From Schlegelella_A sp965246805 (GTDB taxonomy: Bacteria > Pseudomonadota > Gammaproteobacteria > Burkholderiales > Burkholderiaceae_C), in the NCBI GenBank assembly GCA_965246805.1, contig CBDFFO010000005.1, forward strand, positions 122,848-186,847: 64,000 nucleotides of DNA. The letters run 5' to 3'. The notes under the pieces were generated by a model, which worked only from the letters and a program-made list of their open reading frames with translations, was not told where the DNA came from and ran no database searches. Below, piece after piece: positions 24,257 through 32,765 of this stretch. The first letter of the stretch is position 1. Each line of letters starts with the position of its first letter. The translations under genes were made by a program, and so were the position numbers.

Positions 24257-27200
24257 ATGTGGTTCACGCGCGTGTCCATCGGCAACCCAGTGCTGGCGGT
24301 GATGGTGATGTTCGCCTTCGTCGTGCTCGGCGTCTTCAGCTACCAGCGCCTGCCGGTCGACCAGTTCCCGAACATCGACTTCCCGACCGTCGTGGTGGCG
24401 ATGGACTACCCCGGCGCGTCGCCCGAGATCGTCGAGAGCGAGGTCACGAAGAAGGTCGAGGAGGCGGTCAACACGGTGGCCGGCATCAGCTCGCTCTACT
24501 CGCGCTCCTACGAAGGCACCTCGGTCGTCATCGTCGAATTCAACCTCGATGTCGACGGCCGCAAGGCCGCCGACGACGTGCGCGAGAAGGTGGCCCTGAT
24601 TCGCCCGCTGCTGCGCGACGAGGTCAAGGAACCGCGCATCTCGCGTTTCGATCCGCAGAGCGTGCCGATCTTCAACGTGGCCGTGCTACCGGCGGTCGCG
24701 GGATCGGGCGTCGCGCCGAAGTCGGCGCAGGAACTCACCACGTGGGCCAGCCAGGTCCTGAAGAAGAGGCTGGAGAACGTGCGCGGCGTGGGCTCGGTGA
24801 GCGTCGTCGGCGGCGTCTCGCGGCAGATCAACCTGTACCTCAAGCCGGCGGCGCTCGAGGCACTCGGCATCGGTGTCGAGCAGGTGGTGGCCGCCGTCCG
24901 AAGCGAGAACCAGGAGCTGCCGCTCGGCGCCATACGATCGCGCGAACAGGAACGTGTGGTGCAGATCAACGCGCGCCTGAAGCGGCCGGAAGACTTTCGC
25001 GACATCGTCGTCGCCCGGAAGGGCATGGGCGGCGCGAACGGCGTCACGTCGAACGGCGCGCCGGTGCGTCTCTCGCAGGTGGCCGACGTGGTCGATGGCC
25101 CACAGGAGGTCGAGAGCCTCGCGCTCTACAACGGCCAGCGCACGGTGCTTCTGTCGGTGCAGAAGTCGCAGGGCGAGAACACCATCGAGGTCGTCGACGG
25201 ACTGTACGAAGCGCTCGCCAAGTCGAAAGACGTCACGCCGCCCGGCATTCGCGTGGAAGTCAACCGCGACAACTCGCGCTCGATCCGGGTTTCGGTCGCG
25301 AACGTCAAGCGCACGCTCTTCGAAGGCGCCGCGCTGACCATCCTGATCGTCTTCCTGTTCCTCAACTCGTGGCGCTCGACCGTCATCACCGGCCTCACGC
25401 TGCCGATCGCTCTGATAGGCACCTTTCTGTTCATGTACGTCTTCGGCTTCACGATCAACACCATCACCATGATGGCGCTCAGCCTGTGCGTCGGTCTGCT
25501 CATCGACGACGCCATCGTCGTGCGCGAGAACATCGTGCGCCATGTGCAGATGGGCAAGAGCGCCCACGACGCGGCACTCGCCGGCACCAACGAGATCGGT
25601 CTCGCGGTGCTCGCGACCACGCTCTCGATCGTGGCGGTGTTCCTGCCGATCGGATTCATGGGCGGCATCGTCGGCAAGTTCTTCCACGAGTTCGGTCTCA
25701 CCATCGTCGCGGCCGTGTTGATCTCGATGTTCGTGAGCTTCACGCTCGATCCGATGCTGTCGAGCATCTGGCACGACCCGCAGGCCGAGCGCGGCCGCGG
25801 TGGCACCGAAGACGCGGGCGCCCGCCGCCACAGCAGGCGCACGCTGTACGACAAATCCATCGGCCGCATCACCGGCCTTTTCGAGCGTTTCACGCTGTGG
25901 CTTTCGGACGCGTACCAGTCGCTCCTCGGCTGGTCGCTGCAGCACAAGCTGGCGACGCTCGGCATCGCGCTCGCCACCTTCGTCGCCAGTTTTTTCGTGA
26001 TCCCGTTGCTGGGCGCCGAGTTCGTTCCGAAGGCCGACTTCTCGGAGACGCAGGTGAACTACTACACGCCGGTCGGATCGTCGCTCGAAGCGACCGAAAT
26101 GCGCGCCGCCCAGGTCGACGCCGCGCTGCGCGCAATGCCCGAGGTGCGCTACACCGTGACCACCATCAACAGCGGTCAGGCCGCGGGCAAGATCTACGCG
26201 GCCACCTATGTGCGCCTGGTCGACCGCAAGGATCGCCGGCGCAGCGTGACCGAACTGGCGACGCCGTTGCGCGAGAAGCTCGCGCGCATTCCGGGCATCA
26301 CGGTCACGAACATCGGCCAGACCGATCTGGGCGGCGGCAAGAGCCTGCAGTTTTCGATCCAGGGAACCGACCTCGGCGAGCTTCAGCGGCTTTCTAAGTC
26401 CATCATGGCGCGGCTCGCCGCGATCCCCGGACTCGTCGACCTCGACAGCTCCCTGAAACCCGACAAGCCGACGGTCGCGATCGAAGTCAAGCGCGAAGCT
26501 GCCTCCGACGCGGGCCTCAACGTCAAGGTGCTCGCCGATTCGCTGCGCACGCTCGTCGCCGGCACGCTGGTCGGCAACTGGCGCGCCGCCGATGGCGAGA
26601 ACTACGACGTCAACGTGCGGCTCACGCCAGGAAGCCGCAACAGCATCGCCGACCTGCAGCGCATGCCGATCAACGTGGCCGCGGCGCCCGACGGCTCGCC
26701 GCGCGCGGTGCAACTCTCGCAGATCGCCGACGTGACGGCATCGACGGGTCCGAACCAGATCAACCGGCGCGATCTGAATCGCGAGGTCAACGTCGATGCC
26801 AACGCGCTCGGCCGCAGCTCTGGCGATGTCTCGGCGGACATTCGCAAGGTGCTCGACGCGACAAGCTGGCCGCCCGGCTACCGTTACAGCTTCGGCGGCT
26901 CGACCAAGAACATGACCGAGTCCTTCAGCTACGCGCTCGGTGCGCTCGGGCTGGCGATTATCTTCATCTACATGATCCTGGCGAGTCAGTTCCGGAGTTT
27001 CCTGCAGCCGCTCGCCCTCATGACCTCGCTGCCGCTGACGTTGATCGGGGTGGTGCTGGCGCTTCTGATGTTCCGTTCGACCCTCAACATGTTTTCCATC
27101 ATCGGCATCGTGATGTTGATGGGTCTGGTCACGAAGAACGCGATCCTGCTGATCGACTTCGCGATCCGTGCGCAACATGGCGAGCATGAGCCCGGCCACG

Positions 27201-27514
27201 CTGCCGCCCCGATGGCGCGAGAGGCTGCGCTGCTGCACGCCGCGCGCGTCCGGCTGCGCCCGATCCTGATGACGACGCTGGCGATGATCTTCGGCATGGT
27301 GCCGCTCGCCTTCGCGCTGTCCGAGGGTTCCGAGCAACGCGCGCCGATGGGTCAGGCCGTGATCGGCGGCGTGATCACGTCGTCGCTGCTCACGCTCGTC
27401 GTCGTGCCCGTCGTCTACTGCTACCTCGACGATCTGTCGCGATGGATGAAGCGCCGGCTCGGCATTCGTGAGCGACCGCCCCACGCGGGGGAGTTCGCCG
27501 GCAGCGCCCCATAA
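24257..27514 (+). CDS. RND efflux inner-membrane pump (second system, HAE1-like)
   Basis: A 1085-residue RND exporter beginning MWFTRVSIGNPVLAVMVMF. It has the expected two halves, each with TM helices and a periplasmic loop. The proton-relay aspartates are in VGLLIDDAIVVREN (residues 416-417) and the matching late TM motif is VTKNAILLIDFAI. It is longer than the pump at 2765-5854 by a charged cytoplasmic insert (AERGRGGTEDAGARRHSRR) between the halves and a His/Pro-rich insert (HGEHEPGHAAAP) after the late TM motif. The N-terminal wording YQRLPVDQFPNIDFPTVVV fits the broad AcrB-like group found in proteobacteria. It forms a tripartite system with the adaptor at 23102 and probably with the TolC-type channel at 28588. 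Confidence 0.92.
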   Translation: MWFTRVSIGNPVLAVMVMFAFVVLGVFSYQRLPVDQFPNIDFPTVVVAMDYPGASPEIVESEVTKKVEEAVNTVAGISSLYSRSYEGTSVVIVEFNLDVDGRKAADDVREKVALIRPLLRDEVKEPRISRFDPQSVPIFNVAVLPAVAGSGVAPKSAQELTTWASQVLKKRLENVRGVGSVSVVGGVSRQINLYLKPAALEALGIGVEQVVAAVRSENQELPLGAIRSREQERVVQINARLKRPEDFRDIVVARKGMGGANGVTSNGAPVRLSQVADVVDGPQEVESLALYNGQRTVLLSVQKSQGENTIEVVDGLYEALAKSKDVTPPGIRVEVNRDNSRSIRVSVANVKRTLFEGAALTILIVFLFLNSWRSTVITGLTLPIALIGTFLFMYVFGFTINTITMMALSLCVGLLIDDAIVVRENIVRHVQMGKSAHDAALAGTNEIGLAVLATTLSIVAVFLPIGFMGGIVGKFFHEFGLTIVAAVLISMFVSFTLDPMLSSIWHDPQAERGRGGTEDAGARRHSRRTLYDKSIGRITGLFERFTLWLSDAYQSLLGWSLQHKLATLGIALATFVASFFVIPLLGAEFVPKADFSETQVNYYTPVGSSLEATEMRAAQVDAALRAMPEVRYTVTTINSGQAAGKIYAATYVRLVDRKDRRRSVTELATPLREKLARIPGITVTNIGQTDLGGGKSLQFSIQGTDLGELQRLSKSIMARLAAIPGLVDLDSSLKPDKPTVAIEVKREAASDAGLNVKVLADSLRTLVAGTLVGNWRAADGENYDVNVRLTPGSRNSIADLQRMPINVAAAPDGSPRAVQLSQIADVTASTGPNQINRRDLNREVNVDANALGRSSGDVSADIRKVLDATSWPPGYRYSFGGSTKNMTESFSYALGALGLAIIFIYMILASQFRSFLQPLALMTSLPLTLIGVVLALLMFRSTLNMFSIIGIVMLMGLVTKNAILLIDFAIRAQHGEHEPGHAAAPMAREAALLHAARVRLRPILMTTLAMIFGMVPLAFALSEGSEQRAPMGQAVIGGVITSSLLTLVVVPVVYCYLDDLSRWMKRRLGIRERPPHAGEFAGSAP

Positions 27515-27559
27515 ACTACGCCTTCGCCGCAGCCTGTTGCCGCGCACGCGCAACCACCC

Positions 27560-28213
27560 ATGAACGTCGAACTCGCCCGCTTCAACATGATCGAGCAGCA
27601 GATCCGGACCTGGGAGGTCCTGGACCAGAACGTGCTGACGCTGCTGGCGGTCGTGAAGCGCGAAGACTTCGTGCCGGAGGCCTACCGCGCGATGGCCTTC
27701 GTCGACACCGAAGTGCCGCTGCCGGCCGGACAGTCGATGCTGGCGCCGAAGGTCGAGGCGCGCCTGCTGCAGGAACTCGCGGTGCAGCGCCACGAACACG
27801 TGCTCGAGATCGGCGCGGGATCCGGGTACATGGCCGCCTTGCTCGGCCATCGCGGCCAGCGCGTCACGAGCGTCGAGATCAACGCCGAGCTGGCCGCGAT
27901 GGCCACCGATAACCTGAAGCGCGCGTGGATCATGAACGTCACCGTCGTGCACGCCGACGCGGCGACCGCGCTGCCGGAAGGCGCGCCCTACGACGTCATC
28001 GTGATGTCGGGGTCGGTGGCCGAAGTCCCGAAGTCGCTGCTCGCGCAGTTGAAGGTCGGGGGTCGGCTGGTCGCGGTCGTCGGCCAGCAGCCGATCATGC
28101 GGGCCACGCTCGTCGGCCGCGACGGCGAGCACGGTTTCTCGCACACCGAGCTCTTCGACACCGTCGCACCGCGCCTGATGGGTTTCGGCGAACCGAGCCG
28201 GTTCACGTTCTGA
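27560..28213 (+). CDS. pcm: Protein-L-isoaspartate O-methyltransferase
   Basis: A 217-residue SAM-dependent repair enzyme that methylates isoaspartyl residues in damaged proteins. The N-terminus MNVELARFNMIEQQIRTWEV is typical of the betaproteobacterial form. The SAM motif is HVLEIGAGSGYMAALL, and the active-site region reads VPLPAGQSMLAPKV. It starts 45 bases after the RND pump and overlaps the rhodanese gene by one base (TGATG), so it belongs to the same run of genes leading to the outer-membrane channel. Confidence 0.93.
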   Translation: MNVELARFNMIEQQIRTWEVLDQNVLTLLAVVKREDFVPEAYRAMAFVDTEVPLPAGQSMLAPKVEARLLQELAVQRHEHVLEIGAGSGYMAALLGHRGQRVTSVEINAELAAMATDNLKRAWIMNVTVVHADAATALPEGAPYDVIVMSGSVAEVPKSLLAQLKVGGRLVAVVGQQPIMRATLVGRDGEHGFSHTELFDTVAPRLMGFGEPSRFTF

Positions 28214-28563
28214 TGCGCGAACTCTCGGCCGGCCAGGCCATGGCGATGGCCCGCGAGCGGGCCTTGTCGGGGGCTCCGCATGAGCGTGTTGTGTTCCTCG
28301 ACGTGCGCGAGCCGTGGGAGGTGAAGACCGCCGCGATCGCGAGCGACGACGCGACCGTCGTTTTCATGCCGATGGGCGAGGTCACCGAGCGCTTCGGGCA
28401 GCTCGATCCGTTGCAGCCTGTCGTCTGTATTTGTCATCACGGCGCCCGCAGCGCGCAGGTCGTCGCATTCCTGCAGCGGCGAGGGTTCGCCGCCGCTTAT
28501 AACCTCGCCGGCGGCATCGACGCCTGGTCCGACGAGGTCGACCCAGGCGTGACGCGCTACTGA
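28213..28563 (+). CDS. Rhodanese-like sulfurtransferase domain protein
   Basis: A 116-residue single-domain rhodanese. VVFLDVREPWEVKTAAI is the opening motif. The active-site loop is CHHGARSAQV with the persulfide-carrying Cys, and YNLAGGIDAWSDEVDP closes the fold. The loop length fits sulfur-carrying rhodaneses rather than Cdc25-type phosphatases. The ATG overlaps the pcm stop by one base. A longer open frame upstream is the shadow of pcm. Its link to pcm and the outer-membrane channel looks positional; the sulfur acceptor is unknown. Confidence 0.92.
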   Translation: MRELSAGQAMAMARERALSGAPHERVVFLDVREPWEVKTAAIASDDATVVFMPMGEVTERFGQLDPLQPVVCICHHGARSAQVVAFLQRRGFAAAYNLAGGIDAWSDEVDPGVTRY

Positions 28564-28587
28564 ACCGGACGCCTGAGGATTCCCGAC

Positions 28588-29934
28588 ATGACCCTTGCCG
28601 AATCGCGCCTGCGCGCGACCCCGCGACCCTGGCCGCGCGCGTTCGCTTTCGGCGGCGCGCTCATCGGCCTGGCGATCGGCGCGGCACATGCGCAGACGCT
28701 TCAAGAGCTGTATGACGCGGCGCACGGCTACGACGCGACCTACCTCTCGGCCAAGGCGCTCGCCGAGTCGGCGCCTTACCGCGTCGAGCAGAGTCGCGCG
28801 CTCAACCGGCCGAGCGCCACGCTCAACAGCAGCAACTCGCGCGTGGAGACCAATCCGACCTTCGGCTCGAGCTACGGCAGCAATTCGCTGGGTTTGCAGC
28901 TGCAGGGTAGGCAGCCGCTCTTCAACCGCGCCAATAACGCGACCATCAAGCAGGCCGAACGCTCGCTCGACTCGTCCGCGGCCGACCTCGACACCGCCGA
29001 GCAGGACCTGATCCTGCGGCTCTCGCAGGCCTACTTCGACGTGCTCGGCGCGCAGGACACGCTCGTCACCACGCGCCAGAGCAAGACCGGCATCAGCGAG
29101 CAGCTCGCGTCGGCCAAGCGCAACTTCGAGGTCGGTACCGCGACCATCACCGACACCCGCGAGGCACAGGCGCGCTACGACCTCGCGAGCGCGCAGGAGA
29201 TCGCGGCCGAGAACGATCTGGTCTACAAGCGCATCACGCTCGATCAGCTCGTCGGCCGCACCGACGTCGCACCGGTCCAGCTCGCCACCCCGGTCGTGCT
29301 GCCGCCCGTTGCGACCGGCAACATCGACGACCTCGTCGCCAATGCGGTGGCTCAGCACCCCGCCGTGCGGCGCGCGCAAGTGGCCTACGACGTGGCCCAG
29401 TTCGAGACCGAGAAGGCGCGCGCGCAGCACCTGCCGACCGTCGACCTGGTCGCGTCGTTGAACGGCGGGCGCGGCACGGTCGCGAGCAACATCTCGGGCA
29501 GCAACACCGGCGCGAGCGTCGGCGTGCAGATCAACCTGCCGCTCTACACCGGCGGCTCTGTGCAGAACCGGATCCGCGAGACGCTGGTGCTCGAGGAGCG
29601 CTCGCGCAACGACCTGGAAGCGGCGCGCCGCGCGGTCACGCAGACGACCAAGCAGGCCTACTACCAACTGGCGTCGGGCGCTGCCCAGGTGCGCGCGCTC
29701 GAGGCTGCCGAATCTTCGAGCGCTCTCGCGCTCGAAGCGACCCAGCTCGGCTACCGGGTCGGCGTGCGCGTGAACCTCGACGTGCTGAATGCCCAGACCC
29801 AGCTCTTCACGACCCGCCGCGATCTCGCGCGCGCACGTTACGACGTGCTGCTCGGCACCTTGCGGCTGCGCCAGGCGTCGGGCCAGCTCGCGCCGCCCGA
29901 TCTGGCGTCGGTGAACACCCTGCTGGCGCGTTGA
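28588..29934 (+). CDS. tolC: TolC family outer-membrane efflux channel
   Basis: A 448-residue outer-membrane factor. The Sec signal (FAFGGALIGLAIGAAHA) is probably cleaved after AHA near residue 35, and the mature protein begins QTLQELYDAAHGYDATY. It shows the duplicated TolC plan: long coiled-coil helices (TAEQDLILRLSQAYFDVLGA, AVTQTTKQAYYQLASGAAQV) and NLPLYTGGSVQNRI before the second half. It is 24 bases downstream of the rhodanese gene and is the only such channel in the window. It could therefore serve both RND systems and the EmrAB system at the right edge. Confidence 0.94.
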   Translation: MTLAESRLRATPRPWPRAFAFGGALIGLAIGAAHAQTLQELYDAAHGYDATYLSAKALAESAPYRVEQSRALNRPSATLNSSNSRVETNPTFGSSYGSNSLGLQLQGRQPLFNRANNATIKQAERSLDSSAADLDTAEQDLILRLSQAYFDVLGAQDTLVTTRQSKTGISEQLASAKRNFEVGTATITDTREAQARYDLASAQEIAAENDLVYKRITLDQLVGRTDVAPVQLATPVVLPPVATGNIDDLVANAVAQHPAVRRAQVAYDVAQFETEKARAQHLPTVDLVASLNGGRGTVASNISGSNTGASVGVQINLPLYTGGSVQNRIRETLVLEERSRNDLEAARRAVTQTTKQAYYQLASGAAQVRALEAAESSSALALEATQLGYRVGVRVNLDVLNAQTQLFTTRRDLARARYDVLLGTLRLRQASGQLAPPDLASVNTLLAR

Positions 29935-30070
29935 GCGCTGCGCCGCCCGCGCGCCGGGCGGGTGGCCCGCTCGTCCAGCGTCGTTTCGAGCACGACGCAA
30001 CGTTTCTTGACGTCGTCGACACGGCGCCTTCACCCGGTCGGCGCATGCTCGAGGCTTCGGGAGGGCACTC

Positions 30071-31480
30071 ATGTCTGCCACCAGTTCCACGGACGCCGCC
30101 ATCGCGGCCCATCGCTTCGGCCTCGGCGAGGCCTCGCTCGCGCGCATCGAGGCCGATCCGCGCGGCTGGCTGCTCGCGCAGATCGGGCCAGCGGACGCGC
30201 CGAAAGGCGACGGGCTGCTCAACACGTCGAAAGCCCTCCAACTGACGGCCGCCGAGCGCGAGCAGCGCCGCCAGGCCAAAGCCGGCAACGTCGACATCGT
30301 GCAGGCGCTGGTCAAGCACTACCGCGAAACCGCGTTGGCCGATGCGCGTTCACGTCTGTTGACAGCCGCCACGACGACACGTCCGTTCATGGAGCGCATG
30401 CAGCTCTTCTGGGCCAACCATTTCACCGTCTCGCTCGCCAAGGGCAGCACGCGCGGGCTGGTCGGCGCGTTCGAGCGCGACGCGATCCGCCCGCACATCG
30501 CGGGCCGTTTCGAAGACCTGCTGGTCGCGTCGACCACACACCCGGCAATGCTGCGCTACCTCGACAACACGCAATCGGCCGGCCCGCACTCGCGCGTGGT
30601 CGCGTTTACCGGCCGGCGCGCCGAAAGGGACGGAGAGGCGCCGCGCATCACCGGCATCAACGAGAACCTGGCGCGCGAGGTGCTGGAACTGCACACGCTG
30701 GGCGCTGAAAGCGCGCGTTCGTCGACGCTCGCAGCGAGCATGAAAGCGAGCTACACACAGGCCGACGTGACGGCGTTCGCGGCGGTGCTGAGCGGGTGGC
30801 GCGTCGGCTTGAACGAAGACGAGTCCGCCGGCCTCTTCAACGCGAACTGGCACGAGCCAGGCACGAAGACGGTGCTCGGCAAGGTCTACCCGGAGGGGCC
30901 AGAAGCGTTGAAGATGGTGTTGCACGACCTCGCGCACCACCCGGCCACCGCGCGCTTCGTCGCGACCAAGCTCGCCCGCCACGTGATCGCCGACGAGCCG
31001 CCGCCGGCTCTGGTCGATCGCCTTGCCGCCATCTACGTGCGCACTGATGGCCAGCTGAGCGCGGTCTATCGCGAGCTGGTCGCGAGCCCCGAGGCGTGGT
31101 CGCCGCAGGCGGCCAAGCTGAAGACACCGGAAGAGTTCGTGCTGTCGGGTGTGCGCGTGTTCAACCTCAACGAGCGCGACGCGGTCGGCGTCGGCCAGGC
31201 CGTCGTCGGCCTCGGCCAGAAGATCCAGAGCGCGCCTTCGCCAGCCGGATGGAGCGACCGCGCCGACGACTGGCTCGGCCCCGACGCGGTGTGGAAGCGC
31301 GTGGAATGGGCGACGCGGCTGGCCGACCGCATCGGCACGCGCACCGATGCGCGGCGGGTCGCGAACGACAGCTTCGGCGCGTGGCTAGGCGACGCGACGC
31401 GGCTGCAGCTCGAGCGTGCGGCCGACGGCTCGCAAGCCGTCGCACTCTTGATGATGGCACCCGAATTTCAGCGTCGCTGA
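30071..31480 (+). CDS. DUF1800 family protein
   Basis: A 469-residue protein of the DUF1800 family. Recognisable segments are AIAAHRFGLGEAS at the N-terminus, MQLFWANHFTVSLAKG, MLRYLDNTQSAGP, NENLAREVLELHTLG and TQADVTAFAAVLSGWRVG. The family's biochemical role is not established. It is almost always encoded next to a DUF1501 protein, as here, where the DUF1501 gene follows after 37 bases. No obvious signal peptide is present, in contrast to its partner. The ATG follows a GGGAGG ribosome binding site (within 30059-30066). Confidence 0.88.
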   Translation: MSATSSTDAAIAAHRFGLGEASLARIEADPRGWLLAQIGPADAPKGDGLLNTSKALQLTAAEREQRRQAKAGNVDIVQALVKHYRETALADARSRLLTAATTTRPFMERMQLFWANHFTVSLAKGSTRGLVGAFERDAIRPHIAGRFEDLLVASTTHPAMLRYLDNTQSAGPHSRVVAFTGRRAERDGEAPRITGINENLAREVLELHTLGAESARSSTLAASMKASYTQADVTAFAAVLSGWRVGLNEDESAGLFNANWHEPGTKTVLGKVYPEGPEALKMVLHDLAHHPATARFVATKLARHVIADEPPPALVDRLAAIYVRTDGQLSAVYRELVASPEAWSPQAAKLKTPEEFVLSGVRVFNLNERDAVGVGQAVVGLGQKIQSAPSPAGWSDRADDWLGPDAVWKRVEWATRLADRIGTRTDARRVANDSFGAWLGDATRLQLERAADGSQAVALLMMAPEFQRR

Positions 31481-31517
31481 GGTGGCGCTCGATCGACATC
31501 GACAGACGGAGGTTCAC

Positions 31518-32765
31518 ATGTCGCACCCTTTCGACCCCTCGCGCCGCCGCACCGTCGGCTTCGCCCTCGCGGGCGCCGCCGCGGCCACCTGGTCGACCTT
31601 GTCGTTCGCCGGCCCGGCCGGCGCGCGGGCCGGCAACAAGATGGTGCTCGTGATCCTGCGCGGCGGCATGGACGGCCTCGGCGCGGCGCCGGCCATCGGC
31701 GACCCGGCCTTCGCCTCGGCCCGCGGCCCGCTCGGCACGTTCCCGACGCCGGCGCTGAAGCTCGACGACACCTTCGCGCTCAACCCCGCACTTGCGGGCC
31801 TGCACGCGAGCTACGGGCGCGGCGAGCTCACGGTGGTGCATGCGGTCGGCCTGCCCTACCGCGACCGTTCGCATTTCGACGCGCAGCAGGTGCTCGAGAG
31901 CGGCGGCACGCGACCGTACGAACTCGCGACCGGCTGGCTCGGCCGTTCGCTCGCGAACTCTGCGGGCAAGGGCATGGCACTCAGCACCGCCGTGCCGCTC
32001 GTGCTGCGCGGCAAGGCCGAGGTCGACACGTGGGCGCCCTCGACGATGGCCGACCCGTCGGCCGACCTCGTGGCGCGGCTCGAGAAGATGTACGCCGGTG
32101 ATCCGACGCTCGCCAACGCGCTGCAACGCGCGAAGACGCTTCACTTCGACGGTGGACTCGGCGCCGACCCGATGCCCGGCAACACCCCGATGACCGGCGA
32201 TGCGGGCACGAACGGCAACGGCACCGGCAATGGCAATGGCCGCAACGGCAACTTCGGCGCGCTCGCCAAACGCGCGGCCGAATTCCTGTGCCAGCCCGAT
32301 GGCCCGCAAGTCGCGGTGCTCGATGTGTTCGGCTGGGACAGCCACGCCAACCAGGCCGCAGCGCAAGGGCCCTTCACGAACGCGCTGCGACAGCTCGACA
32401 ACGGCCTCACCGCGATGCGCGACGGTCTGGTCGCCGGCAAGACCTGGGACCGCACGATGATCGTCGTCGCGAGCGAGTTCGGCCGCGAAGTCGCGATCAA
32501 CGGCACCGGCGGCACCGACCACGGCACCGGCGGCGTGGCCTTCGTGCTCGGCGGCAAGGTCAACGGCGGCCGCGTGATGGCCGACTGGCCAGGCCTGGCG
32601 AAGAAAGACCGCTACGAAGGGCGCGACCTGCGCACGACCACCGACACCCGGGCGCTCTTGAAGGGCGTGCTCGGCGAGCACCTGGACGTGGCGAGCGGGG
32701 CGCTCGATCGCGAGGTGTTTCCGAACAGCACGGCGGTGAAACCGCTGTCGTTCACGAAGACCTGA
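31518..32765 (+). CDS. DUF1501 family Tat-exported protein
   Basis: A 415-residue DUF1501 protein, a group related in fold to alkaline phosphatase/sulfatase-type enzymes. The N-terminus contains a twin-arginine signal (SRRRTVGFALAGAAAATW), so it is probably exported folded. The conserved NKMVLVILRGGMDGLGA, YRDRSHFDAQQVLESG, VFGWDSHANQ and MIVVASEFGREV segments are visible; the last two carry the His/Asp and Glu expected of a metal site. A Gly/Asn-rich insert encoded by a hexamer repeat interrupts the middle. GGAGG (31508-31512) sets the start. It pairs with the DUF1800 gene. Its 3' end overlaps waaA by 14 bases on the opposite strand. Confidence 0.88.
   Translation: MSHPFDPSRRRTVGFALAGAAAATWSTLSFAGPAGARAGNKMVLVILRGGMDGLGAAPAIGDPAFASARGPLGTFPTPALKLDDTFALNPALAGLHASYGRGELTVVHAVGLPYRDRSHFDAQQVLESGGTRPYELATGWLGRSLANSAGKGMALSTAVPLVLRGKAEVDTWAPSTMADPSADLVARLEKMYAGDPTLANALQRAKTLHFDGGLGADPMPGNTPMTGDAGTNGNGTGNGNGRNGNFGALAKRAAEFLCQPDGPQVAVLDVFGWDSHANQAAAQGPFTNALRQLDNGLTAMRDGLVAGKTWDRTMIVVASEFGREVAINGTGGTDHGTGGVAFVLGGKVNGGRVMADWPGLAKKDRYEGRDLRTTTDTRALLKGVLGEHLDVASGALDREVFPNSTAVKPLSFTKT
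32211..32252 (+). repeat. Imperfect hexamer repeat inside the DUF1501 gene
   Basis: Seven imperfect copies of a six-base unit (AACGGC with variants such as AATGGC and ACCGGC) encode an Asn-Gly rich run in the DUF1501 protein. The unit is in frame, so changes in copy number would alter length without a frameshift. Confidence 0.7.

Noticed and set aside
24686..28144. Minus-strand frame of over 1100 codons opposite the second RND pump and pcm
   Set aside because: It is antisense to two well-identified proteins and shows no recognisable domain.
32211..32252. Hexamer run as a CRISPR-like or regulatory array
   Set aside because: The units are only six bases, without spacers, and encode an in-frame Asn-Gly stretch of the DUF1501 protein.
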